Source: Skeletonema tropicum (Eukaryota; Bacillariophyta; Thalassiosirophyceae; Thalassiosirales; Thalassiosiraceae). Taken from it: a stretch of DNA of 64,000 nucleotides. Within the stretch, counting starts at the first letter, position 1. Each line of letters starts with the position of its first letter. The stretch covers positions 2,356,001 through 2,420,000 of the forward strand of contig CM074127.1 in NCBI GenBank assembly GCA_037178625.1, written 5' to 3'. Positions 50,373-59,773 of the stretch are shown here, piece after piece. The notes under the pieces are model-generated. The model saw nothing but the letters and a program-made list of their open reading frames with translations, made no database searches and was not told where the DNA came from. A program made the translations under genes and the position numbers.

Positions 50373-53300
50373 ATGTCGGGCAGCAGTGGTAAAATAATAA
50401 TCGGCATCAAGCCCAAGAAGAAAAAGAAGCCTCTTATCATTGCCAACAACAAACCCTCCGCCGCCACCACTGCCAATGAAAAGCCAACATCATCCTCTGC
50501 CATTGGCAGCATCGGTAAACCAATGCAACAACAACAACGATCTTCCAGTCCCAACACTGTCGTCAACACCTCCACCACGACTACCGCCGCTGTAGTCAAG
50601 CCAATGAAAAAGAAGACATCCACAGGAATGATCACCATCAAACCATTCGAGAAGCCGCCTCAAATCCCTCCCAATTTTTATTCCGATAGTTTGGATGTGT
50701 TGCAGAGGGCGTTGATTTGTGTGCTCCGTCATGAGGCGCTGACATCAACTAGTACTACTAGTGTTGGTAATAATAATAATAGTAGTAGTGGTGGTGGATT
50801 GATTGGACGGGAGGAACTATACCGCTCCGTCGAAGACTTGTGCAATCACAAGTTCGGGACTAGGTTATATGTCGATGTTGTCAAGATTATGGATGAGGCT
50901 TCGGGAGAAGTTATTTGTCGTTTACTTGGGGAGGCGGCAGGCAGTAGTGGAGATGGTGATGATGATGCTGCTGCCGCTGCTGTTGATGCCAATTGCTTGG
51001 ATGCACTGCGGCTAGATGATTCGATTATTGGGTATAATTCATCTACATTGATTGCAGAATTGAATTTGAAGGATGGTGGTGGCGGCGGCGGTGGTGGAAT
51101 GGAAACTGGTAGCAGTGGTGGTCAAATTGATTCTACTACCTCAAGCAATGAAGCTTCTTCTTCGTCGTCGTCTACCACCAAGACATCATCTTCTTCCGAA
51201 AAGCGTTATGAACTGTTGAGACGAATGGACGATGTACTCCGTGTAACATTCATTAATGAGTACTTGAACTTTGTACGGTCAATATTCACAAGGTTGGATA
51301 GAGCCTGTGTATACTTTTCAGAAAAGGAACTGGATGAAATTCTAGGTGGTGGCAAGGATGAACCACCGGCGGGGAAGGTGGTAGAACGCTCTTCCATTTC
51401 ACAAAATACGAGGACTTGGGGATTGTTGGAGGTGGGGCTTGCTTGTTTACGGAAACACATGACGAGGAGGGCCCCAATTATCAACAACAATAGTATGATG
51501 ACTGATCTGACGCCTCCTCCAAACAATACACTGCCGGTCCTTACTGCATTGGTTCTGACCACTGCCTATGCCATCCTATCAGAATATGACAACAATGGTT
51601 CATCATTGGGTGGTGGTAACAGTACAATAGGTGGTGATACTCGACCATTAGTGAGGAATTGTGTTAGGACGTGCGTCGACTTGGGTGCACTAACTCCACT
51701 ACTTCAAGAGTTGATTGTGGGGTCTACGATCCGATTCCAGAAGGAGGGGCAATGGTGGGGCAACGCACTGAGCGAATCAAGACGCACGGCTCCGGAATTT
51801 TTGCATCATGTCGAGAGTCGGTTGAAGCAAAGTTCGGCACTGACATCATGTTACATCCCCTCGAATTCATTAGCTACTGCAGCTCTTCGTCAGCTTTCAC
51901 AGAGTCGTTGTTTGACAAGTGCTGCCCCGGGAGATGTTTCATCTACTATGGCAGATGCTATTACATGGTCTCCAATCAATAACACAACCAGAAGGATATT
52001 CCCTGCCATCATTGAATCGCAATTGCTTGCCCCTCATCTTGTACCAAGTGGTATTTTGCATCCTCAACATCTCTACCCTATGCTCGATGATGGTGATGGA
52101 AGTAGTACTAATGCAGGTTGGAAGGTCAACACTGGCTCAAAGACGTTTATGAATGCAATGAGACTATACGGGCTATGCTGGAGGATGACACAGGCCTCTG
52201 CACCATCATCTTCGATGAACCCATCGTCCTCACCACGAAAACGTAATGCGGCCCCATCTTCAACAGCACCGGAACAAACTGCACTTCAGGCTCTGCGCGT
52301 TGCCTTTGGTGAATATGGTAGACTCCGTGGATCGGAAATTACCCGTCAAGGTGTGTCTGATAACACCAGCAATGTCAAGGACTTGAAGGAAATGGAAAGG
52401 AAGGTCATCCCCGACCTGCTCTCATTCAAGGCTCATCTCGAATCGCTCCATACCGTAGCGTTCCGTTCCGACGAATCCCTTGGAACTATGGTCCGGTCAA
52501 TACTTGAAGATGTCATGAATGAGTCAACCTTGCAAAACCATGGAGATGGAGGAAGTCGTACGGCAGAATTGCTCGCCAAGCATGTAGATGTTCGGTTCAG
52601 GGATGCCAAGGCAGGATCTTCTGCATTGCCTGTCACCAAGGGTGCATTGGCAGGTGACGCAAATGAGGCATTCCAGAATGAAGTACTTGCGCTGTTCCGT
52701 CACAATCAGTCCAAAGATGTCTTTGAGGCGTTCTTTAAACGTGATTTGGCAAAGCGGTTATTAACAGGTCGCTCCGTATCATATGATATGGAACGCTCCT
52801 TTTTGAGTAAACTCAAAGCAGAATGTGGCACTGCGTATACCTCAAAAATGGAGGGTATGTTCAAGGATATGGAAATGAGCAGAGACATCATGTCAAGCTA
52901 TGCAGCGTATAAACCAGGCTCCAACAACGCAGCGTTGACATCTGCGAAAGCTGTCGATATGGAGGTACAGGTGTTGACGACAGGCTACTGGCCAGTCTAC
53001 CCTAAATATCCAAATATTATTCTCCCACCTGAACTCCTTTTGCAAAGAGGAAGGTTTGAGTATTACTACAATGAAAAATACCAAGGAAGAAGGATAGCAT
53101 GGCAATACTCCCTGGGGCATTGCATAGTAAAGGCATCATTTCCTAAAGAGAAGGCCCCAAAGGAGCTGAATGTGAATGTGTGTCAAACTTTAGTGTTACT
53201 ATGCTTTCAGTACGAAGATGGCCCAGATGGAAGAGGGCTCAAGCTTGATGACATTATGAAGAAGACAGGCATTGACGACCGAGCTGAGCTAGAGCGAGTG

Positions 53301-53765
53301 TTGCAGTCATTGAGCCTTGGCCGAGATGGTACACGAGTATTGAAAAAGATTGACTATGTATCCGCTGACGTTCCTGTCGCCAACACGAGTGATTCTCCCA
53401 AGAAGAAACAAAAGATACGCCGCAACATTGGAGAGCATGATCGATTCTTGTTCAATGCATCATTTACAAACAACCAGCGTCGAATTCGAATCACAAATAT
53501 TACAATGAAAGAAACTGTCAAAGAGAGAGCAAAAACTCACGAGGCAGTGAGTAATGATAGACTGTACCTCATTGATGCGGCTGTTGTCAGAATAATGAAA
53601 GCACGAAAGACATTAGATCACCGTGCACTCATGGGGGAGGTAATGGCGCAGCTCAAATTTCCTGCGTCATCAAGTGACATAAAAAAGAGAATAGAGACTC
53701 TGATTGAACGAGAATATATGGAGCGTATTGAAGGAGATAGATCAAAATACAAGTATCTTGCTTGA
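50373..53765 (+). CDS. CUL4: Cullin 4 (E3 ubiquitin ligase scaffold)
   Basis: Single exon, 1130 residues, against about 760-910 in animals. After a disordered N-terminus with many Thr, Ser and Lys, the CUL4-type start appears (MITIKPFEKPPQIPPNFYSDS, then EELYRSVEDLCNHKF). The cullin-homology domain is very clear: KDVFEAFFKRDLAKRLLTGRS, TSKMEGMFKDMEMSRDIM, LTTGYWPVYPKYPNIILPPE and the C-terminal winged helix with neddylation site VVRIMKARKTL (Lys1076), ending IEREYMERIEGDRSKYKYLA. Likely the scaffold of a CUL4-DDB1 ligase with roles in DNA repair and replication control. Unusual: low-complexity inserts (Asn, Gly, Ser, Asp runs around residues 130-150, 190-205, 235-275 and 385-425) lengthen the N-terminal helical repeats. 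No intron was needed to keep the frame. Confidence 0.94.
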   Translation: MSGSSGKIIIGIKPKKKKKPLIIANNKPSAATTANEKPTSSSAIGSIGKPMQQQQRSSSPNTVVNTSTTTTAAVVKPMKKKTSTGMITIKPFEKPPQIPPNFYSDSLDVLQRALICVLRHEALTSTSTTSVGNNNNSSSGGGLIGREELYRSVEDLCNHKFGTRLYVDVVKIMDEASGEVICRLLGEAAGSSGDGDDDAAAAAVDANCLDALRLDDSIIGYNSSTLIAELNLKDGGGGGGGGMETGSSGGQIDSTTSSNEASSSSSSTTKTSSSSEKRYELLRRMDDVLRVTFINEYLNFVRSIFTRLDRACVYFSEKELDEILGGGKDEPPAGKVVERSSISQNTRTWGLLEVGLACLRKHMTRRAPIINNNSMMTDLTPPPNNTLPVLTALVLTTAYAILSEYDNNGSSLGGGNSTIGGDTRPLVRNCVRTCVDLGALTPLLQELIVGSTIRFQKEGQWWGNALSESRRTAPEFLHHVESRLKQSSALTSCYIPSNSLATAALRQLSQSRCLTSAAPGDVSSTMADAITWSPINNTTRRIFPAIIESQLLAPHLVPSGILHPQHLYPMLDDGDGSSTNAGWKVNTGSKTFMNAMRLYGLCWRMTQASAPSSSMNPSSSPRKRNAAPSSTAPEQTALQALRVAFGEYGRLRGSEITRQGVSDNTSNVKDLKEMERKVIPDLLSFKAHLESLHTVAFRSDESLGTMVRSILEDVMNESTLQNHGDGGSRTAELLAKHVDVRFRDAKAGSSALPVTKGALAGDANEAFQNEVLALFRHNQSKDVFEAFFKRDLAKRLLTGRSVSYDMERSFLSKLKAECGTAYTSKMEGMFKDMEMSRDIMSSYAAYKPGSNNAALTSAKAVDMEVQVLTTGYWPVYPKYPNIILPPELLLQRGRFEYYYNEKYQGRRIAWQYSLGHCIVKASFPKEKAPKELNVNVCQTLVLLCFQYEDGPDGRGLKLDDIMKKTGIDDRAELERVLQSLSLGRDGTRVLKKIDYVSADVPVANTSDSPKKKQKIRRNIGEHDRFLFNASFTNNQRRIRITNITMKETVKERAKTHEAVSNDRLYLIDAAVVRIMKARKTLDHRALMGEVMAQLKFPASSSDIKKRIETLIEREYMERIEGDRSKYKYLA

Positions 53766-53814
53766 GAATTTCATGCTGTGCTTAGCTTATGTTAATTATT
53801 AAATCAATGTGTTT

Positions 53815-55686
53815 TTAAGCAACGATGATTCCCCATGTATCCTCAATGATTCGGCCTCTCTTCTTCATCTCGTCGAGTGATGCGCTCTCAGAGTCCAATT
53901 CCAGCCAATCCATGAGATCAGTGAGTTCCTTAAGCTCATTAGGCTTGTTTGTTTCAGCGACCTTGCTTTGTACAGTGAACAATGCCTCTTCAAATGATGT
54001 CTTGTACTCCATCTTGGCATTAAGCTCATCATCTTGTTCACGGTATTTCTCAGCATCTTCGATCATCTTATCGATGTCTTCAGCTGACAAGCGACCCTTT
54101 TCGGCCTTGATTTCAGCCTTAGCTTCGGCTTCAGTGACTTGATCACGAGCAGTTACATTCAGAATACCATTGGCATCAAGAGCGAACGTAACATCTACCT
54201 TGGGTTCCCCTTGTCGTGCTCTTTGGACGCCCGAGATAACAAAAGATCCGAGCTTGTTGTTGGCGTCAACGTGGGCTCTCTCACCCTCGTATACCACAAC
54301 ATCAATCTCGGTTTGCCAGTCATCAACGGTGGTGTATGTTCTGGTCTTCTTGCATGGGATGGGAGTGTTACGCTTGATCAAAGTACTCATTTGCTTTCCT
54401 TCCAATTCGATACCAAGAGACAAAGGAGTGACATCTAACAACAACAAGTCAGTCATTGCTTCAGCACCAGCCAGGTCTTTTCCTCCTCCAGTGCCACCGG
54501 TAGCCAAGATGTGGCCTTGGACTGCAGCTCCGTAAGCTACGGCTTCATCGGGGTGGACAGTTTTGCAAAGCTCAATGCGTCCGTCGAACATATTGTACAG
54601 ACTTGTCTGCAAAGAAGGAATACGTGTTGATCCTCCAACCAAAACGATATCGGTGACATCACTGTTCTTGCAACCAGCATCATCCAAAACTTCCTTTACA
54701 GTGTCAATACATCTCTTGAACAATACAGCATTAAGTTCTTCAAACTTAGCCCTGTCCAAATTGACAGAGAAATCAAAGTCTCCAACCAAACTATCAACTT
54801 CAATCTCGGCTGACATACTGCTAGATAAGACACGCTTGGCATTTTCCACAGCTCTGCGAAGACGTGCAAGAGCACGTGTGTTACCCTCAAGTTTCTTAGC
54901 AACGGAAGCATCCTTAGCTTTGACTTGCTCTATGCACCAGTTCATGACGGAGTTATCGAAATCTTCTCCACCCAAGTGAGTATCTCCACCAGTAGCCTTT
55001 ACTTCGAATACTCCGCTATCCATGGCGAGGACTGACACATCAAATGTACCACCACCAAGATCGAAGATGACAACGTTAGTCTTTCCATCAGCTTCTCCCT
55101 TAGCAGCAGCTTCATTTTTGGAATGAAGACCGTAAGAAAGAGCAGCAGCAGTGGGCTCATTGATGATTCTCTTTACATCAAGTCCAGCAATACGACCAGC
55201 ATCTTTGGTGGCCTGACGTTGCTGATTGTTAAAGTGAGCAGGAACAGTAATAACAGCACTCTTGACAGGCTTTCCAAGATGACGCTCGGCAGCTGTCTTG
55301 AGCTCGGCCAAAACCATGGCAGAAATTTCCTCTGGTCGAAGCTCCTTCTTCTCTCCACGCCAGTCTACGACAATTTTAGGTTCTCCGTGAGCACTTCCTT
55401 CGATGACAGAGAAAGGAAACTGCTTGGCTTCCTCAGCTGTGACAGGATCAGAGAAAGAACGTCCAATGATACGCTTCACATCGTAGACAGTGTTGGTAGA
55501 GTTGGAAGCCACTTGAGATTTGGCTGCCATACCTACCAACTTTCCCTCTGGTGTGAAAGAGACCCAAGAAGGCATAGTTCGGCCAGAGGGTGACTCGATA
55601 ACTTCAACTTTGTTAGTCTCTTCATCGAAGCAGGCCACACAGGAGAAGGTGGTTCCAAGATCGATTCCAATGATTGATTCAGACAT
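53815..55686 (-). CDS. HSP70: HSP70 chaperone without C-terminal EEVD
   Basis: Single exon, 623 residues from ATG 55686 (MSESIIGIDLGTTFSC). ATPase signatures IGIDLGTTFS, VIFDLGGGTFDVSVLA and IVLVGGSTRIPSLQ are intact, as is the substrate-binding start (LLLLDVTPLSLGIELEGKQM). The closest texture is cytosolic HSP70 (no signal peptide, no organelle leader). It ends in DTWGIIVA, without the EEVD that cytosolic HSP70s use to bind TPR co-chaperones, and without an ER-retention tetrapeptide. The lid region is slightly shortened. It lies tail-to-tail with CUL4 and divergent, 400 bp apart, from a small STI1-like gene. Confidence 0.93.
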   Translation of the reverse strand: MSESIIGIDLGTTFSCVACFDEETNKVEVIESPSGRTMPSWVSFTPEGKLVGMAAKSQVASNSTNTVYDVKRIIGRSFSDPVTAEEAKQFPFSVIEGSAHGEPKIVVDWRGEKKELRPEEISAMVLAELKTAAERHLGKPVKSAVITVPAHFNNQQRQATKDAGRIAGLDVKRIINEPTAAALSYGLHSKNEAAAKGEADGKTNVVIFDLGGGTFDVSVLAMDSGVFEVKATGGDTHLGGEDFDNSVMNWCIEQVKAKDASVAKKLEGNTRALARLRRAVENAKRVLSSSMSAEIEVDSLVGDFDFSVNLDRAKFEELNAVLFKRCIDTVKEVLDDAGCKNSDVTDIVLVGGSTRIPSLQTSLYNMFDGRIELCKTVHPDEAVAYGAAVQGHILATGGTGGGKDLAGAEAMTDLLLLDVTPLSLGIELEGKQMSTLIKRNTPIPCKKTRTYTTVDDWQTEIDVVVYEGERAHVDANNKLGSFVISGVQRARQGEPKVDVTFALDANGILNVTARDQVTEAEAKAEIKAEKGRLSAEDIDKMIEDAEKYREQDDELNAKMEYKTSFEEALFTVQSKVAETNKPNELKELTDLMDWLELDSESASLDEMKKRGRIIEDTWGIIVA

Positions 55687-56086
55687 GGTTGGTGTAGTTG
55701 GTTGGTTGGTTGGTTTACAGAACAATGAAATTGTGAGCCAAGAACATGAACAACATGCACAAAGCAGAGCAATGGATGGAGATAAAAGGGTGGCGGCAAC
55801 TTTTGAGAAGGCGCACGCGGAGTGCAGACGGGGAAGTAGGAGAAATGAAAATGATAGGAGAAAAGAGAAGCGATACAGATGTCCATTGTGACTTGCTTCC
55901 AGCGTGGAACTTTTTCATGTGATTGAGCTTTCGCAAAAAAGCAGCTCCGAGTGGAAGGCTGAAGGATCAATGCAATAAGAACAACTGACTTCGCCTCATA
56001 GCTAAAGCTACGGTCTCATTGTCAACGGATTTGGTCACCATAACCTTCAATCACCTCTCATATATACTACTATACACGCAGCAACA
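55687..56086. promoter_or_regulatory. Bidirectional promoter between HSP70 and the STI1-like gene
   Basis: A 400-bp gap between two start codons facing away from each other. An AT-rich TATA-like patch (CATATATACTACTATAC) lies about 25-40 bp before the plus-strand ATG at 56087. A perfect canonical heat-shock element was not found by eye. Confidence 0.5.
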
Positions 56087-56851
56087 ATGAAGCTTCTATC
56101 TGCCTTATTTTCTACAACTCTTTTTGCCGCCATTGCATTCTCGGTCGATGCAAAGGGACGATGCCTACGTTTATGGCAAGGATCCCAAGAAAGATGCTGA
56201 ATATGACATCTCAATGGGTATGGCTGGTATTCAACAAGCCGCTAAAGATCCCAAGCTGCTTGCACAGCTATTTCAAGACATGCAGGTTCGTGTAACACAG
56301 TATCTTGTCTTTTTCATGCTATCCTTGCAAGCCAAAGCTTTAAAATGCATGCACGGCTGATCTATCATTTGTTCTCTATCATGACTAATATTCTCACTGT
56401 TTCATTCGTCTCTTATCCGCAGGACCCACAACTAATGGCAGAAGCAAAGAAAATGATGGAAAGCCCCGAATGGAAGAAAAAGATGAAGAACCTAACCAAC
56501 GACAAAGCCTTCAAAGAAGCTACCGCAGCTGCCACAAAAGCAATGGAGGATCCCAATGAACAAGCTAAACTCCATGCCAAAATGGAACACATGATGAAAA
56601 AAGGTAGCGCTGAATTAAAGAAGGAAGCCAAAGATACAATGGCTGAAGCAATGCAAGCTATGAATGATCCCAGTGTTATGGCACAAGCTGCGCAAATGAT
56701 GAAGGACCCAAGCTTTCAGCAGCAACTGGCTCAAATGGCGAAAGACCCTAGTTTTCAGAAATATATCGGAGCGATGCAAGAAATGATGCAAGATCCGTCA
56801 ACAAAGCAACAAATGGAACGTATGGCAGACTCTTTTAGATCGGCATTGTAA
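56087..56851 (+). CDS. Small secretory STI1/DP-repeat-like protein, apparent frameshift after signal peptide
   Basis: An ATG at 56087 encodes a perfect signal peptide (MKLLSALFSTTLFAAIAFSV) followed by DAKG, but that frame stops soon at about 56200. The conserved body (DDAYVYGKDPKKDAEYDISM) is in another frame, entered by skipping one base of the GGG at about 56155-56157. The body exon ends at 56285, a 137-bp intron (56286-56422) follows, and exon 2 is 56423-56851 (join DMQDPQLMAEA). The alternative start in the body frame is ATG 56148, which loses the signal peptide. The body has repeated helices with D-P and Met/Gln (KDPKLLAQLF, QDPQLMAEAKKMM, NDPSVMAQAAQMM, KDPSFQQQLAQMA, QDPSTKQQMERMA), like STI1 (HSP-binding) modules. 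The signal peptide suggests ER lumen or secretion. Divergent from HSP70. Confidence 0.65.
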
Positions 56852-57080
56852 CATCTTCGTGTTAATGCTATATATGGTTTGTGTGAACAAAACGCGTCTT
56901 GCTTTCTGATGACCTAAATCTTTGCTTAGCTTATGCTCTGTTGGATCCTATCACCTTCAGGCTTGTCTGGTATGTTTGTCAACTTGGGGATATTTGATCA
57001 GATGATACCTTGCCTGGAGGCTATACATAGATAATGTAGATTACCATTTATCCCTCACTCAATCTCTCTATACTGCAGTA

Positions 57081-59378
57081 TCAGCTATCTTGCGACATTG
57101 AGAAGTTCGAATCTTGCGAGAACTCAAACAAATCATCATTCTCTTTCGTATCTTCTGGTAGAGGTAGGGAGCGTCTCCAGCTATCAAGGCTGCCTTGGTG
57201 CCGTATCTTTCGCCTTTTATCGGCCTTTCCTTTCATGCTACCAATAAACTTGCCCAAGCGAGTGAGGTATTCCTTGACGCGACGCAAGTGAGGATACGCA
57301 ATGACGGATGTGCACTTCTTCTTGATATTATTACAAGTTGCCTCGATGACTGACATCAATTCAGCAAGTGCAACTTTTTCTTCTGCCTCCAACTGTAGAT
57401 TACGCTCCAAAATCTCTTTGGATACATGTAAACCAATGAAAGCACATCCGCCACTAAGTATGATAGTCGAGAGTAAATGTGGATGGTCCCGCATGGCTTC
57501 ATCAGAATTTTTGTCAATATATCGTAGACTAACTTCGGCGTGAGTCAATCCTTCCATTGCCATTTGTAACATGCGATTAGTTGCATCGTTGTTGTCGTCC
57601 CTGATAATCAAATCTTTCAAACGGGTAGTAGCCTGCTTCAACTGGTCATCTCTATCACTTGAATCATCATCCGCCAAAGAGCGTTTGAGTGCAAGCATCG
57701 CAAAATTGAGTTTCAACTCGATCACATCCAAAGAATGTTCTTCGTCATCATATTCAAAATCTGTCATGCGATCTACTGCCCATGCAAGAGCTAGCCATCC
57801 ATCGTCATCGTCATGATCTGCATCACCTTCTTCACCAACAGAAAGGTTACTACATGCTTGAACCATACGCTCAGCTGTAAATTGTATCCATTTCTTAGCA
57901 TCTGATTCACTGTGAAGCTTTGTTATTTGCCTTATCGTTGACTTTATCAAAGAAGACAGGAGACTTTGGAGGAGACTGGGCAGAATGTCAGTACAGTTGT
58001 TTGGATTCTCATTGGCCAAATTGAAAGTAGGATCAATGCCCATACGAGTCAAAGCAGTCACTGCTTTGGTTGCTCCTTCACACAGAGCTGCACCACCATT
58101 GTCAGTATCGAGCTTAATCAAGTCTCTATCAAATGCAGCTTTCCAGAGGAGGAAAACATTCTTCATGGCATACACGTCGACAGAGGGTGACGACTGTCCC
58201 GTACTGTGGTCTATATTTTCATCATCAGATGAGATTGGGCCATGATTTAGCCACAATCCACAGTCGATTTCTAGATGAGATACCAAGTCAGAGATGGTGA
58301 ATCTCTCGACAAAGGTTAGGTTGGCGCCGAACGAAATACCGTCATCGATATCCATCTCGTTCACTATCATCTTCACCAAGTTTTGACAACAAGCAGTAGA
58401 CAAATGTCCGACCGATTCATATGAAGAACATGCCACATTCCACATCCAATGACAAATATATTTGGGTAAAATAACTCTCTCTCCACACGTTCCAGAGATG
58501 ATCTGATTGCGTTGCAAAAATCTCAGTAAAAGATCCCAAATTCGATCTTTGGGCTTCTTGAACAATTTGTTGAGAGGCTCGAGCATCTGACGCCGTAATA
58601 TTGTTGCCTCTTCACCGCTTTCATTGCGATATCTCTTTTGGAGTGTAGTCACAATCATCTTCAGCTCATTCAATGCTTCCGCTTTGTCATCGTAGGCACA
58701 AGATTTGGGTTTTTCATTTGCAACATGAAACATTCTCCGCTGTCCCAAAGATGCTGATAGACCTTGTAACTTTGCACGCGCCTCTCTCCTCTTTTGTTCG
58801 CTAGTCATACCGCCTACGCCATCATTCCATTTACCATCCTCGTCATCGGTTTCCGAAGTGTAATCTATACCGTTCATTGCATCTGACAATTTACCTCTGT
58901 CAGCGTCAATTCCGTCATTCATTTTTGCCTTGTTAGAACTGTTGAATGATTCTACTCTATCCCAGTAATCTTCCTCATTTTGTTGGGCAGATTTTATTGG
59001 TTTTTGTTCAGTTGCTTTCTGTGGTGGTGCTGTTGCTGTGCTAGTGGCACTGTTGTTTGGTGTACTACCGCTGACGCTGTCATTGTTGGCGTCATGTGTC
59101 GTGTCGGCCACCATAGCCGCATCGGCAGACTCACTATTCAGCAACTTTGTTGGGCTCTCTTCATCCTCATCAATACTCTTTTGTTCTTCTATATGCTCAC
59201 TCTCCACCTCTGCAAGACGTCTTTGCGCATCAGTTCTCGCATTTGATCCATTCAAACATGCATCGAGGAAGCTGAGCTTGCTTTTGGATGCACGCTCTGT
59301 GCGGCGGTCTCGCTTTTGAAAGACCGGAGAATTTAGGAGGGAGTCATCTGATGATTCTCCGCTTGAAGAGTCGCTCAT
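57081..59378 (-). CDS. Unknown protein, acidic N-terminus and helical C-terminal region
   Basis: Single exon, 765 residues. The first 200 residues are Ser/Asp/Glu-rich (SDSSSGESSDDSLLNSPVFQ) and likely disordered. From about residue 230 a helical region follows (LKMIVTTLQKRYRNE, IWDLLLRFLQRNQIISG, ILPKYICHWMWNVACS) with regular hydrophobic periodicity, ending in a basic tail (GSMKGKADKRRKIRHQ). I considered the SLF2/Nse6-type partners of SMC5/6, which share an acidic front and helical back, but the resemblance is only structural. No catalytic motif. Nuclear location is plausible from the basic stretch. Confidence 0.55.
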   Translation of the reverse strand: MSDSSSGESSDDSLLNSPVFQKRDRRTERASKSKLSFLDACLNGSNARTDAQRRLAEVESEHIEEQKSIDEDEESPTKLLNSESADAAMVADTTHDANNDSVSGSTPNNSATSTATAPPQKATEQKPIKSAQQNEEDYWDRVESFNSSNKAKMNDGIDADRGKLSDAMNGIDYTSETDDEDGKWNDGVGGMTSEQKRREARAKLQGLSASLGQRRMFHVANEKPKSCAYDDKAEALNELKMIVTTLQKRYRNESGEEATILRRQMLEPLNKLFKKPKDRIWDLLLRFLQRNQIISGTCGERVILPKYICHWMWNVACSSYESVGHLSTACCQNLVKMIVNEMDIDDGISFGANLTFVERFTISDLVSHLEIDCGLWLNHGPISSDDENIDHSTGQSSPSVDVYAMKNVFLLWKAAFDRDLIKLDTDNGGAALCEGATKAVTALTRMGIDPTFNLANENPNNCTDILPSLLQSLLSSLIKSTIRQITKLHSESDAKKWIQFTAERMVQACSNLSVGEEGDADHDDDDGWLALAWAVDRMTDFEYDDEEHSLDVIELKLNFAMLALKRSLADDDSSDRDDQLKQATTRLKDLIIRDDNNDATNRMLQMAMEGLTHAEVSLRYIDKNSDEAMRDHPHLLSTIILSGGCAFIGLHVSKEILERNLQLEAEEKVALAELMSVIEATCNNIKKKCTSVIAYPHLRRVKEYLTRLGKFIGSMKGKADKRRKIRHQGSLDSWRRSLPLPEDTKENDDLFEFSQDSNFSMSQDS

Positions 59379-59773
59379 TGTTGTTGTTAGGATATGATTA
59401 GTACGGTGTAGGAAGCAATTTTATGGCATGACACAAGAACATCATGGTCGGTCGGTGCATGTGAGATGAAAAAATGAAAACCAGATGAATGAAGATATGA
59501 AAAAGATGCGTGTCGAAAACAGGCGAAAATCAAAGAAAGGGTGAACACCAAACAAAGAAGGCGAGGTCGGTTTCATTCGCATCTGAAGCTGCTGCTGATA
59601 TTGTTCGAATTCAATTGGCAAGGCTGTATGTAAACCGATGTAAAAGGAAAGCAAAACTAAGTTGTAGGCAGATTCACACCAAAGTAGATTTAATAATCTC
59701 AACATTTTCATAAATTAAAATATTATAGTAACAGCATGACAGACAAAACAGAGACAACAATGATCACATTTCT
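59379..59773. other. Intergenic region
   Basis: About 395 bp between the start of the unknown gene and the stop of the RING gene, both on the minus strand. It holds the promoter of the former. Nothing else was seen. Confidence 0.35.

Noticed and set aside
55900..56060. Heat-shock element in the HSP70 promoter
   Set aside because: Only loose GAA/TTC pieces without correct 5-bp phasing were seen.
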